Assembly: GCA_902492655.1 (NCBI GenBank)
Contig: CABUMF010000010.1
Location: 1 to 61,557 of the forward strand
Source: an uncultured Eubacteriales bacterium
Lineage (GTDB): Bacteria; Bacillota; Clostridia; HGM11514
Direction of reading: 5' to 3'
Length of the DNA: 61,557 bases
The notes beneath the pieces are model-generated. The model was not told where the DNA came from and searched no databases. It saw only the letters and a program-made list of their open reading frames with translations. The first letter of the stretch is position 1, and every line of letters begins with the position of its first letter. Shown here piece after piece: positions 48,084-58,000 of the stretch. The position numbers and the translations under genes are program-made.

Positions 48084-51000
48084 ATGAAAAATTTTGCAAA
48101 ATCAAAAGGAAAGCGCATAACTGCCGCACTCCTGTGTGCCGTTATGTGTATTATGTCCCTTCCGCTTTCCGCCTTCGCCTTTACAGCAGAGGAAGGAAAA
48201 ACCGTAGACGCATACTACGGCGACCGCTATTTTGGATCGGACGGTGACTATTACTATTCTCCTGAAAGTCATCAATATATTGCCTATGATGAGAATGGCA
48301 ACACGAGCCTTCATTCTGCAAGTGGAGTCCACAGAAGAACCAAGCTGATGATTAAGGACAGCAGCGGTTCCCGACAGATTATGTGTATTGAGTCCGGTAT
48401 TGACTATAACGCCGGAGGAACCTATAGCAGCGTAAACGGCAAGAACAGCTCATATTTTCAGAACCTGCCGACAACGGCACAGTACGGAATTATGCTGACC
48501 TCCGTGTATGGTTGGCGCCCGGGTACAACAGCACCGATCAGCGGGACAAATGAGGACGACTTCTCTATGGCGACGCAGACAATTCTGTGGGAATATCAAC
48601 AGCAGCTTCGTACCTCTCCGACTACTCTCAAAGCAAACAGCTACGGTGTTCCTGCCGACACCTACTATCAGTGCATCAAAGGCAGACCTGCCGAGAAGTG
48701 CTATGACTGGCTTCTTACGCAAATGCAGAGCCACGCAACCATTCCGAGCTTTGCTTCCAATAAGAGCAGCTCTGCAACCACCTATACGCTGAAATACAAT
48801 CAGGCGGCAGACAATTACAGTCTTACGCTGACCGATACGAATAATACGCTGTCGGATATTAAGTTCAGCGCAAGCGGTATTACCGTTTCAAGAAACGGCA
48901 ACAAATACACCTTTACTTCAAACAAGATGATTGAAACCGCCGTTAGTGTTACGGCGCAAAAGAATGTACCCGGTATTGACGGCAACTTCCTCGTTTGGGG
49001 ATACCCCGGAAAGCAGACAATGATGTCGGGTGCGGAAGATCCGGTCGTATTCTATCTCAAAATTAAGACGGAAACCACCGGAGTCGGTCATATCGTGAAG
49101 CACTCCGAGGACGGAAAGGTGGCAAACATTAAGTTCAACATTGCCGGAAACGGCGTTAATCAGACCGTCACCACGAAGATGGACGGCACGGTGGATATTG
49201 AACTTATGCCCGGTGTATATACCGTTACGGAGCTGACCGAGGAAAAGTATGAGCCGCAGAATGTGCAGAGGGTTACGATTGTATCGGGAAATACCTCAAC
49301 GGTCACATTCAGCAATACACTCAAGCGTGGCGACCTTCAGGTAATCAAATCCTCCGAGGATAATCTTGTGGAGGGCGTTACCTTCCACCTTTACGGCACA
49401 TCTCTTTCCGGTATTTCCGTTGATGAGTATGCCGTGACAGATAAGAACGGTGTTGCTACCTTTAAGGATGTCCTGATTTCAGGCACAACGCCCTACAACA
49501 TTGAGGAAGTGGATACGGCTATCCGTTATGTCGTGCCTGCAAATCAGACCGCACCTGTTAAGTGGAAAGAGGTTACTACCCGCAATTTCACAAACATTCT
49601 CAAAAAGTTTACCGTGACCGTGACAAAGAGCGACCGTGAAGAAGGCAGCGCCCAGGGCGATGCTTCTCTTGCCGGAGCAGTTTACGGCATTTATAAGGGC
49701 GAAACCCTTGTGGACAAATATGTTACGGATAAGAACGGGCAGTTTACCACAAAGGAATATGTCTGTGACAATGACTGGACAATACGTGAAATCACCCCGT
49801 CCGAGGGTTATCTGCTTGATACCACAATCCACAAGGTCGGTGCTGAACCGCAGCTTTATACTGTGGAACACAATCAGACTGCTAACGATGTAAACGAGCA
49901 GGTTATCAAGGGCAATATCGCTATCATTAAGCATACCGACGATGGAGAAACCAAGATTGAAACGCCTGAAAGCGGTGCAACCTTTGAAATCTACCTCAAG
50001 TCCGCAGGAAGCTATACCGCTTCTGAGGAAGATGAGAGAGATATTATCGTCTGCGACGAAAACGGCTTCGGACAGACAAAGGATATGCCTTACGGCGTAT
50101 ATACCGTTCATCAGACCTCCGGCTGGGAAGGCCGTGAACTGATGAAGGACTTTGATGTGTTCATTGCTCAGAACGGACAGACCTACCGCTATCTTATCAA
50201 CAATGCAAACTTTGAAAGCTATATCAAGGTTGTCAAGGTGGACGCAGAAAGCGGCAAGACCATTCCTTATGCCGGAGCAGGCTTTCAGATTTACGATCCG
50301 ACAGGAAATCTTGTTACGATGTCCTTTATCTACCCGACTCCGACAACAATCGACACCTTTTACACCGACGCAAACGGCTGTCTTGTGACACCGGAGAAGC
50401 TGGAATACGGCAAGGGATATTCTCTTGTTGAGGTTCAGGCTCCCTACGGATATGTTCTCGACAGCACTCCTGTGTACTTTGATGTAACGCAGGATAACGC
50501 TACCGAAGAAAGCGGGGTTACAGTGATTAAAGTGGATAAGCCGAATATGGCACAGAAAGGCACAATCACCGTAGAGAAAACCGGCGAAGTGTTCTACGGT
50601 GTAAGCGTAAGCGGCTCGGAGGATACCGAGGTCATTTACCAGCCGATTTTTGAAATCGCCGGACTTTCGGGTGCGGTTTATGAAATCCGTACAGCCGAGG
50701 ATATTATTACTCCTGACGGAACAGTACGCTTCACAAAGGGCGAGGTTGTGGATACCGTTACTACGGGCGAAGATGGGCTTGCCAAGAGCCGTGAACTCTA
50801 TCTCGGCAAATATGAAGTCAAAGAAATCAAAGCACCTTACGGTATGGTGTTGAATGATGAAATTCATACCGCAGAGCTTGTGTATGCCGGACAGAATGTT
50901 TCCGTGACGGAAACTGCCACCTCTTTCGTGAATGAAAGACAGAAGGTTGAAATCAGCTTGAAGAAAACGCTTGAAGCAAGCAATCTTTTCGGTATCGGAC

Positions 51001-52304
51001 AGAACGGTGAAATGAAAAATATCAGCTTCGGTCTGTTTGCCGCCGAGGAGCTTGTATCTGCAAGCGGTACTTCTATCCCTGCTGACGGGTTAATTGAAAT
51101 CGTTACCCTTGATGAAAGCGGAAGCGGTACGGTTAAAACCGACTTGCCTATGGGCGGCTACTATGTAAAAGAGCTTGCCACCGATGAGCATTATATCCTC
51201 TCGGATACCAAGTACCCCGTAACATTTGAGTATGCGGGACAGGAAACCGCAAAGGTTCAGCTTGCGGTCAATAACGGCGAAGCAATCGAAAACAACCTCA
51301 TCTACGGCTCTGTATCTGGCAGGAAGGTCGATGAAAACGGCGAACCTCTCGGCGGTGCGCTGATCGGACTCTTTAAGTCCAACGATACCGAATTTACAAA
51401 GGAAAACGCTTTGATGACTGTCACTTCAAAAGAAGATGGCAGTTTTTCTTTTGAGCAGATTCCGTTCGGTATTTGGTATGTAAGAGAAATCGAGCAGCCG
51501 ACAGGCTTTGTCCTGAACGAAACCGTATATGAAGTGAACATTGCCGAAAATGAACAGGCTGTCGTAATCGAAATCGTAAACGAGTTTGTTCGTGGCAATA
51601 TCACGCTTACCAAAGTGGATGCAGACTTCCCCGACAACAAGTTGACCGGAGCGACCTTTGAAGTATATCACGACAACAACGCTGACGGAAAGCAGGATGA
51701 CGGTGATACGCTGATCGGTACTCTTATCGAAAGCGAAGCAGGAATTTATGAGATGAAAGACCTGCTTTACGGTCACTATCTCATAAAGGAAACCAAAGCG
51801 CCGGAGGGCTTCCTGCTTGATACAGGCATTTATCCCGTATTCATTGAAACGGACGGTATGACCTATTCCGTGGAGAACAAGGCGGGCGTTGGCTTTATCA
51901 ACGAGGCAATGAAAGGAAACCTGAAAATCGTCAAGACATCTTCTGACGGCAAGGTGGAAGGCTTCTCCTTCCGTATTACCGGAGCAAACGGCTATGATGT
52001 AACGCTCAAAACCGATGAGAATGGCGAAATCTTCATCGAGGGACTCCGCATCGGTGAATACACCGTGTCTGAGGTAGCCGACGAGGTATCTGCACCTTAC
52101 TCCCGACCTGCCGATAAAAAGGCAAATGTTATGACCGACTCCACCACGATTGTGGAAATGCACAATGTTGTCATCGACACTCCGAAAACCGGAGATAACA
52201 GCAAGCTCGGCTTGTGGCTTGCTCTGCTCGGTGCTTCCGCTGCCGGTATCGGCGTGACAGTCTATGCAGGTGTTAGAAAAAAGAAAAAGGAGGATTCTGA
52301 ATAA
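48084..52304 (+). CDS. Large cell-wall-anchored adhesin: thioester domain plus Cna-B/SpaA repeats
   Basis: 1406 residues. A signal peptide ends near SLPLSAFA (residue 32). The N-terminal thioester-type domain has the Cys in MCIESGIDYNAGG and the Gln in MATQTILWEYQQQ, which can form an internal Cys-Gln bond that traps host or partner-cell surfaces. About ten Cna-B/SpaA-type beta-sandwich domains follow; a repeated E-containing end such as YTVTELTEEKYEPQN or YLIKETKAPEGFLLD marks each and could form isopeptide links. The C-terminus holds a sortase signal of the TPKTG form (about residue 1366), a membrane helix (LGLWLALLGASAAGIGVTVY) and a KKKK tail. Encoded on a conjugative element, it probably binds the recipient cell during transfer. 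Confidence 0.92.
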   Translation: MKNFAKSKGKRITAALLCAVMCIMSLPLSAFAFTAEEGKTVDAYYGDRYFGSDGDYYYSPESHQYIAYDENGNTSLHSASGVHRRTKLMIKDSSGSRQIMCIESGIDYNAGGTYSSVNGKNSSYFQNLPTTAQYGIMLTSVYGWRPGTTAPISGTNEDDFSMATQTILWEYQQQLRTSPTTLKANSYGVPADTYYQCIKGRPAEKCYDWLLTQMQSHATIPSFASNKSSSATTYTLKYNQAADNYSLTLTDTNNTLSDIKFSASGITVSRNGNKYTFTSNKMIETAVSVTAQKNVPGIDGNFLVWGYPGKQTMMSGAEDPVVFYLKIKTETTGVGHIVKHSEDGKVANIKFNIAGNGVNQTVTTKMDGTVDIELMPGVYTVTELTEEKYEPQNVQRVTIVSGNTSTVTFSNTLKRGDLQVIKSSEDNLVEGVTFHLYGTSLSGISVDEYAVTDKNGVATFKDVLISGTTPYNIEEVDTAIRYVVPANQTAPVKWKEVTTRNFTNILKKFTVTVTKSDREEGSAQGDASLAGAVYGIYKGETLVDKYVTDKNGQFTTKEYVCDNDWTIREITPSEGYLLDTTIHKVGAEPQLYTVEHNQTANDVNEQVIKGNIAIIKHTDDGETKIETPESGATFEIYLKSAGSYTASEEDERDIIVCDENGFGQTKDMPYGVYTVHQTSGWEGRELMKDFDVFIAQNGQTYRYLINNANFESYIKVVKVDAESGKTIPYAGAGFQIYDPTGNLVTMSFIYPTPTTIDTFYTDANGCLVTPEKLEYGKGYSLVEVQAPYGYVLDSTPVYFDVTQDNATEESGVTVIKVDKPNMAQKGTITVEKTGEVFYGVSVSGSEDTEVIYQPIFEIAGLSGAVYEIRTAEDIITPDGTVRFTKGEVVDTVTTGEDGLAKSRELYLGKYEVKEIKAPYGMVLNDEIHTAELVYAGQNVSVTETATSFVNERQKVEISLKKTLEASNLFGIGQNGEMKNISFGLFAAEELVSASGTSIPADGLIEIVTLDESGSGTVKTDLPMGGYYVKELATDEHYILSDTKYPVTFEYAGQETAKVQLAVNNGEAIENNLIYGSVSGRKVDENGEPLGGALIGLFKSNDTEFTKENALMTVTSKEDGSFSFEQIPFGIWYVREIEQPTGFVLNETVYEVNIAENEQAVVIEIVNEFVRGNITLTKVDADFPDNKLTGATFEVYHDNNADGKQDDGDTLIGTLIESEAGIYEMKDLLYGHYLIKETKAPEGFLLDTGIYPVFIETDGMTYSVENKAGVGFINEAMKGNLKIVKTSSDGKVEGFSFRITGANGYDVTLKTDENGEIFIEGLRIGEYTVSEVADEVSAPYSRPADKKANVMTDSTTIVEMHNVVIDTPKTGDNSKLGLWLALLGASAAGIGVTVYAGVRKKKKEDSE

Positions 52305-52396
52305 TGGAGCCGAAAACAATTATCGCAATCGTTTTGGTCGCCTTTATCATTGGCGGCTTTATCTTTCTTCAGGTAAAAAACAGAAAGAAGAAATAA
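52304..52396 (+). CDS. 30-residue membrane peptide
   Basis: Starts within the stop codon of the adhesin gene (TAATG), so it is translationally coupled. The sequence MEPKTIIAIVLVAFIIGGFI, FLQVKNRKKK is a single helix with a basic tail. It may help the adhesin's export or anchoring, or be a small assembly factor of the transfer machinery. Confidence 0.65.
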   Translation: MEPKTIIAIVLVAFIIGGFIFLQVKNRKKK

Positions 52397-52451
52397 CCTA
52401 CGGGGGGCGGATGAAATACTCCGTCCCCTTATTCTTTTTAAGGAGGAGCCT

Positions 52452-52754
52452 ATGAAAACAATGAAAACAGTTGAAAGCCGGGTTCTGCAAATTCTTCGGG
52501 ACTGTCCTGAAACGAGAAATGAGGATATGCTGCTTTTCTACCGTTACTACAACCGCTTTGCCGACTATCTTCGAGCAGGCGAACTTCCGCTTGAAGATTT
52601 GGCATATAACTACAAGGCATACGGACTTCCGTGCTTTGAGTCTATCCGCAGAGCAAGGCAGCGTGTGCAGTCCCTGTTTCCTGAGCTTTCCCGCAACAGT
52701 GCTAACGAACAGGATGGTTCTGTTGTAATCGTAATCAACATTAACGGAGGGTAA
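52452..52754 (+). CDS. Conserved conjugative-element protein, about 100 residues
   Basis: AGGAGG precedes ATG 52452. Helical: VESRVLQILRDCPETRNEDM, LLFYRYYNRFADYLRAGELP, FESIRRARQRVQSLFPELS. Proteins with this Arg-rich helix pair are encoded in the same place of many Tn1549-like elements; the RRARQ segment suggests nucleic-acid binding. Function unknown. Confidence 0.75.
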   Translation: MKTMKTVESRVLQILRDCPETRNEDMLLFYRYYNRFADYLRAGELPLEDLAYNYKAYGLPCFESIRRARQRVQSLFPELSRNSANEQDGSVVIVININGG

Positions 52755-52758
52755 GAAA

Positions 52759-53352
52759 ATGGGCAAGGAAAAACGAATGATCGGAGATTATACGGTACTC
52801 TGTTCAGTCAATGTGGGCGAAAAGGAAGTTATCTTGGCTTCCAATGAGCAAAGCACAAACGGAGAGAAATTTTTGTGCGGCTTTGTAGAGCGAAACGACC
52901 TTTTTGAACTGTGCAAGGAATGTGTGGTAAGCGATGACTATATTGAAATTGCCCACATTTTCGGGAGCCGTGTTGCCAATGAAGCGGAGCTGTTCAAAGA
53001 GCAGGTCAAAAAGCTGGATATTCCCATCACGGTCATTACCGAAGCAGACTGTATTCCCGACCATTATTCAAAAGACATCAACGGCAGGGTTATTGCCATT
53101 GATCCGAAGGTATTAAAGCCTGAATTTCAGAGAGCCGACAGACAGCTCTACTTGGTTACAGGCGGTTTCGGTGCATCGGCAAACAGCCGAGGAAGCGCTG
53201 TGTTCTGCACCAATCTTCATACCGGGAAAAATACCCGATATGAAAGAATGGATGTTATGGGCGAAGTAAAGCCCGAATGTATGCCGGACTGGGCAAAAGA
53301 AAAAATCGCCGCTATGAACCGAAGCCATAAAAACAAAGACAGAGAACGATAA
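52759..53352 (+). CDS. Conserved conjugative-element protein of unknown function
   Basis: 197 residues, four bases after the previous stop. Two parts: an N-terminal beta-rich half (GDYTVLCSVNVGEKEVILAS) that is followed by a helix and EIAHIFGSRVANEAELFKEQ, and a C-terminal half with QLYLVTGGFGASANSRGSAV, FCTNLHTGKNTRYERMDVMG. The second part is typical of element proteins encoded before the methylase-helicase gene. No catalytic motif recognised. Confidence 0.75.
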   Translation: MGKEKRMIGDYTVLCSVNVGEKEVILASNEQSTNGEKFLCGFVERNDLFELCKECVVSDDYIEIAHIFGSRVANEAELFKEQVKKLDIPITVITEADCIPDHYSKDINGRVIAIDPKVLKPEFQRADRQLYLVTGGFGASANSRGSAVFCTNLHTGKNTRYERMDVMGEVKPECMPDWAKEKIAAMNRSHKNKDRER

Positions 53353-53366
53353 GGAGGTACAGACCT

Positions 53367-53597
53367 ATGAAAGATACAATTACCCTTCAGCAGAAGGTCA
53401 AAGTCTTAAACAAGCTCTTTGATGCGAAATGCAGAACCGAAAAGGACTTGCAGGGACTATCTATGGAAAGCATTTTGAAAATCCCGAACATCACCATTCA
53501 GGATATGACGGTGATTATGGAGCTTCAGAAAGCAACCAAATCGGGCAAGCTGTTCTCCTACTTAGGCGGTGGTACAGATGAGCAGCAAGCAGAATGA
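53367..53597 (+). CDS. Small helical conjugative-element protein
   Basis: 76 residues, AAGGAGG upstream. LQQKVKVLNKLFDAKCRTEK, LSMESILKIPNITIQDMTVI, MELQKATKSGKLFSYLGGG. It overlaps the start of the next gene by 20 bases. No known function. Confidence 0.7.
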   Translation: MKDTITLQQKVKVLNKLFDAKCRTEKDLQGLSMESILKIPNITIQDMTVIMELQKATKSGKLFSYLGGGTDEQQAE

Positions 53598-54132
53598 CCG
53601 TCATATTATCTGGAGCGATATTCACCTTGATTTTGAGGACTGGCGGGCAGACCTTGAAGAACAGTACCCCGACCTGTCCGAAGATGAACTGATACAGAAA
53701 ATGTACGAAATCAATTCCGACTATCTCGGTGACGAGCGTATGAACCTGAATGTTCAGCTCTCACAGCCCATCTTGGTTGTGGCGGACATCGGGCGTTGGG
53801 ACGGTCGTTATGACGGGTATGCGGAAATCAAGACAGGCAATATCAAAGACTGTTTGTATTCCCAAATGGATATGTGCGAGTGGTATGTGGACAAGTACGG
53901 AGATCTCCGTGCCGACGCCGTTCATCACGACGGGACAAATCATTACCTCTACCGTGTGTATAAGGACACCGCAACAGACAGTCAGGTTGAAAATCTCAAA
54001 GCAAAGATTTACGATGGCAAGGCAACACGAGCCGATATAACGAGAGTGACAAGGCGGCTCGGTGATGAAATTGCCGCCGTTTACGGGTTCGATATTCCCC
54101 GGCAAAAGAAGAATATCGAGAGAGCGAGGTGA
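53578..54132 (+). CDS. Conserved conjugative-element protein of unknown function
   Basis: 184 residues from ATG 53578, inside the end of the preceding gene. Parts: IIWSDIHLDFEDWRADLEEQ, YPDLSEDELIQKMYEINSDY, QPILVVADIGRWDGRYDGYA, then CEWYVDKYGDLRADAVHHDG and YLYRVYKDTATDSQVENLKA. The mixed alpha/beta pattern with conserved Trp and Gly is seen again in many Tn1549-like elements. No active site recognised. Confidence 0.75.
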   Translation: MSSKQNDRHIIWSDIHLDFEDWRADLEEQYPDLSEDELIQKMYEINSDYLGDERMNLNVQLSQPILVVADIGRWDGRYDGYAEIKTGNIKDCLYSQMDMCEWYVDKYGDLRADAVHHDGTNHYLYRVYKDTATDSQVENLKAKIYDGKATRADITRVTRRLGDEIAAVYGFDIPRQKKNIERAR

Positions 54133-54136
54133 AAAT

Positions 54137-55072
54137 ATGGATTACCGAATTATGAACCCTGCCGAAAGAAAATACACCTTCCGCCAAAGCCAGCAGATTT
54201 CTATGCAGACGGGACTTATCGGGTATTTGAGAGCAGACTTCGGCAGTACGGGAAAAGAGTTTTATTCCACTTGGAACGATTTCAGAAAGGACTTAAAGAC
54301 CGACGATTTCAAAAAGGAATTTGACTTGGTGATAAACTCCTACCGTTTCGGGGACGGCGAGTTTTTAAGCGGCAGAAGCACTATGTCAAAATTCTGCTAT
54401 GAACATCCCGAAAGCAGCTACGAGGATGACCGTAATCATTACGGCGTCCGTGTTGATACCGAACAGTATTCATATTTAATGCGGTTAAATCCCAACCGTG
54501 GAGAGTACAATCTGTACTGCTATTGCTATCAGCGGGAGTGGCTTGACAATCATCTGCAAAAAGCCGAAAAAGGTATCCGCTTTATTGATCCGCACTACAA
54601 AGAGCAGTTCACTATCCCTGACGGAGATAAAATCCGCATAACTTTAAGCAGCGGTGAGCATTACGACAGAGAGTGCAGATATATCGATGATTACCACCTT
54701 GAGGTGGGCGACAATCTCTATCATATCTGCGAGTTTGCCGAGCGAATGGAGCAAAACGGAAATACCGTTATTCCGCTTCGTTCCTCTCTGCCGGAGCAAT
54801 GCTATGTGTACTTGCCGACGAGCAATGAAATCGGCATTATCCAAAAAGGCGAAACCGGATATTACAAAACAGACCTGACAGACGGCGTTCCCGGTGAAAT
54901 GAAAGAGCTTGCCGACTCTATGAACCGTAAGCTCGGTGTTACAAAGGGACAAGCCGAAGCAATGAAGACTGGCTCAATGTTTGGGTGGAAAGTTCCTGCC
55001 GCCGATCCGAAAAACTATGACGAAAACGGAAAACTTGTAAAGCCAAAACGGAACAAAGATTATGAAAGATAA
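54137..55072 (+). CDS. Conserved conjugative-element protein with antirestriction-like layout
   Basis: 311 residues from ATG 54137 with GAGGTG upstream; an earlier frame start lies inside the previous gene. N-terminal half: YTFRQSQQISMQTGLIGYLR, ADFGSTGKEFYSTWNDFRKD, YRFGDGEFLSGRSTMSKFCY, a domain found in element proteins next to the methylase-helicase. C-terminal half: IRITLSSGEHYDRECRYIDD, YHLEVGDNLYHICEFAERME. Ends KNYDENGKLVKPKRNKDYER. It may protect the element or act with the large protein that follows after 14 bases; unproven. Confidence 0.7.
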   Translation: MDYRIMNPAERKYTFRQSQQISMQTGLIGYLRADFGSTGKEFYSTWNDFRKDLKTDDFKKEFDLVINSYRFGDGEFLSGRSTMSKFCYEHPESSYEDDRNHYGVRVDTEQYSYLMRLNPNRGEYNLYCYCYQREWLDNHLQKAEKGIRFIDPHYKEQFTIPDGDKIRITLSSGEHYDRECRYIDDYHLEVGDNLYHICEFAERMEQNGNTVIPLRSSLPEQCYVYLPTSNEIGIIQKGETGYYKTDLTDGVPGEMKELADSMNRKLGVTKGQAEAMKTGSMFGWKVPAADPKNYDENGKLVKPKRNKDYER

Positions 55073-55086
55073 GGAGGTGTTTCCCG

Positions 55087-58000
55087 ATGGCTCGTAAATA
55101 TGACCTTATTTCCGAACTGTACGACCGTACCTGCAAGACGGTGGTATCCTCTCCGCAGAATTGGGAAGCCTTTTTGACTTCTGCCTGCCGAAACTATAAG
55201 CTACGCTTCGATGAACAGCTTTTGGTGTTCGCACAGCGACCGGACGCTACCGCAGTTCTTGAAATTGAGCGTTGGAACGGCACTTTCGGTCGATGGGTTA
55301 ATCGAGGTGCAACCGGTATTGCGGTCTTTGACGACGATGCAAGCAGAAGCCGCCAGCGTCTTATCCATTACTTTGACATTTCCGACACCCATCCGAGCAA
55401 GTATTCCCGTCCTGTTCCTATTTGGGAAATGAAGCCGGAATATGAGCAGGAAATCACCGAAACCCTTGAAAGCACCTTTGGAACGCTGAATAACAGCCAA
55501 AGCCTTGCGGACGCAGTTATGAGTGCGGCACAAAACGCCGCCGAGGACAATCTTCCCGATTATACCCGTGATTTGCTATACTCTGTAAACGACAGCTTCT
55601 TGGAGGAACTGGACGAGGACAATATTTCCACCATATACAGAAAAGTTGTTACCAACAGCGTGGCATATATGATGATGGAACGGCTCGGCATTGATACGGA
55701 GGAATATTTCGAGCGTGAAGATTTTGAGGATATTATCAATTTCAATACGCCCGGTACGCTTAATGCCCTGGGCTTTGCCACCAGCGACATTGCCGAAATG
55801 GGACTTACCGAGATTGCAAAAACAGTGATGTCCCTTGATAGGCAAAATCGCATAATTGCGGAAAACAGAAAGCCTGATTACAATATAGGCAGAAATCAAA
55901 ACACAGAAAGGAGTCCACAAAATGAACGAGCTGACATACACGATGCAGGGCGATTACAGACTGCCCAATTTGGAGCTGCCGGAACAGCTGGAAGCGCCGA
56001 TGGGACGGTACTCCCGAATGAGGGCGAAGTACCTGAAAGAGAACCGCAAGGTGCTGTATTACAATCTCCTGACGAGCTGCAAGCTGAGCGAGCATCTGAC
56101 GCAGATCGAACAGACGGCGACCGAAATGGAGGAACGCTTGACGAAAGAGATGGCGGCGAAGGAAGGCTTGACCGAGAGCCTGAAAGCGACGGATATGATG
56201 AGTTGGGTTCGGAAGATGAACAACCTGAAGAGCCGAGTTCAGGAAATCGTGATGAAGGAAGTAATCTTCGCTTAGAGTATTACGACCGAAGCAACGAGGA
56301 CAGAAGCCTTCCGTTCTTCGGTCACGATGATACTATCCGTGAAATCCTTGCAACCACACCCCACCTGAAAGCCACCAAAGATGAAATCCGTGCATTTTAC
56401 GAAAGTGTAGCCGACGAGGACAAGCGCACCGAGTATATCAAGAGTATTTTCAATAATGATTTTACCGAAGTGATACTGGGCGACGGCAGACGAGTCGGCT
56501 ACAAGACTTATCAGAATGTGCTTCAGCTTTGGGAAGGTAGTTATCTTAGCCGTACAAAGCAGAGCTTTTACGACTGGGGCGTGATAGCCAAACATTTTGA
56601 AGCAATGCGTCTTTTGGGCGAGCTTCAGGACACAATGAAACCCTTGCCCTCCATAGACGGGCAGATGAGCTTAATGCTCAATTACGAAGCAGAGGTAACA
56701 AAACCCTCTGCTTTTTCCTTTTCTCAGGAGATCATCGACGCTGTTCTCACCCGTGGAAGCGGCGTGTCGGAGGGAAAGTTCCGCATTTATGAGCAGTTTC
56801 AAAAGAGCCTTTCAAAGAAAGAAAATGTGGATTTCCTGAAAAATGAATACGGTTGGGGCGGTTCTTACCCCGTTATTACCGGAACGGGCATTGACGAGCA
56901 GCACGACGGCAAAGGCATCAAAATCTCGAAGAATGTAAACGGCGAAGAAGTCAAAGTGCTTCTGAATTGGAATCAGGTTGAAAAGCGCATTTCTGAGCTT
57001 ATTAAAATGGATAGATACCTGAACCCGAAAGAAAAGGAACTCTATCCTGCGTGGCTTGAGCAACACGAAATTCGCAGAGCCGAAGCCGCAGAGGAACGCA
57101 GAAAGCGAGAAATCCTTTCTACTGCACCACCCGAAAAGAAAGAGCCTGAACCGAGCAACGAAAGATATGAATATCATCTTGGCAACACCGTTTATCTCGG
57201 TGCAAACGAGTATGAAATTCTGTCCTTTGACAATGACCGGGTAATGCTCTATGATACGCAGTTCCCGTTGTTCAATAAGGAAATGACAAGAGCCGAGTTC
57301 GACCAAAAGGTTCAGGAAAACCCGATGAACGACCATCTGAAAGTAAAGGTTTTACCAGCCGAAGAAATCACGGACAACACAAAGGTGAGAATATCTTTGG
57401 ATAGCGGAAACGACCTTGTTCATTGGATATATTTTAATCCCGACGCAAATGCCGGTGGTCAGTATGTCTCAGGTGATTTGGGCTTCACTGTTTTTGAAGA
57501 ACTCATCGAACAGTATGATATTGCGAACCATCCCGAAAACACGGATAGGTTTGTTTCCGACCTTGAAGAAATGTCGGATCAGTTTTTGGCTGACATCAAC
57601 ACGCCTTTCTTTATGGAAGCGGAAAACGACTATGAGATGGACTGCGACTATACCGAGTTCACACCCGAAAACATTCTCAAAATCCACAAGGATATTCAGG
57701 AATTTGAAACGGAACATCAATCAGAACTCAACAGAATGGCTGGGCAGAATGAGCCGAACGCATTGCCGGTTTATGACCGTGTAAGAGAACCGTATAGAAG
57801 TTATCTTGCGGTGAAAGCCGAAAATCCCGACAGTCTTGTGTTGTATCAGGTTGGCGATTTCTTTGAAGCCTATGGCGAGGACGCACAAAAGGTTGCTGAA
57901 GCTCTTGACCTTGTGATGACCTCCCGTGCGATAAGCGACAGCGAGAGAGTTCCTATGGTGGGCTTCCCGCAGCACACCCTCGAAACCTATATGAATATGC

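Noticed and set aside
49479..50867. 462-codon antisense frame inside the adhesin gene
   Set aside because: It is a by-product of the codon bias of the repeated Cna-B coding sequence; no ribosome site and no recognisable protein features.
55201..55533. Minus-strand frames within the methylase-helicase gene
   Set aside because: Numerous, overlapping and without ribosome sites; shadows of a high-GC coding region, unlike the nested tnpV frame.
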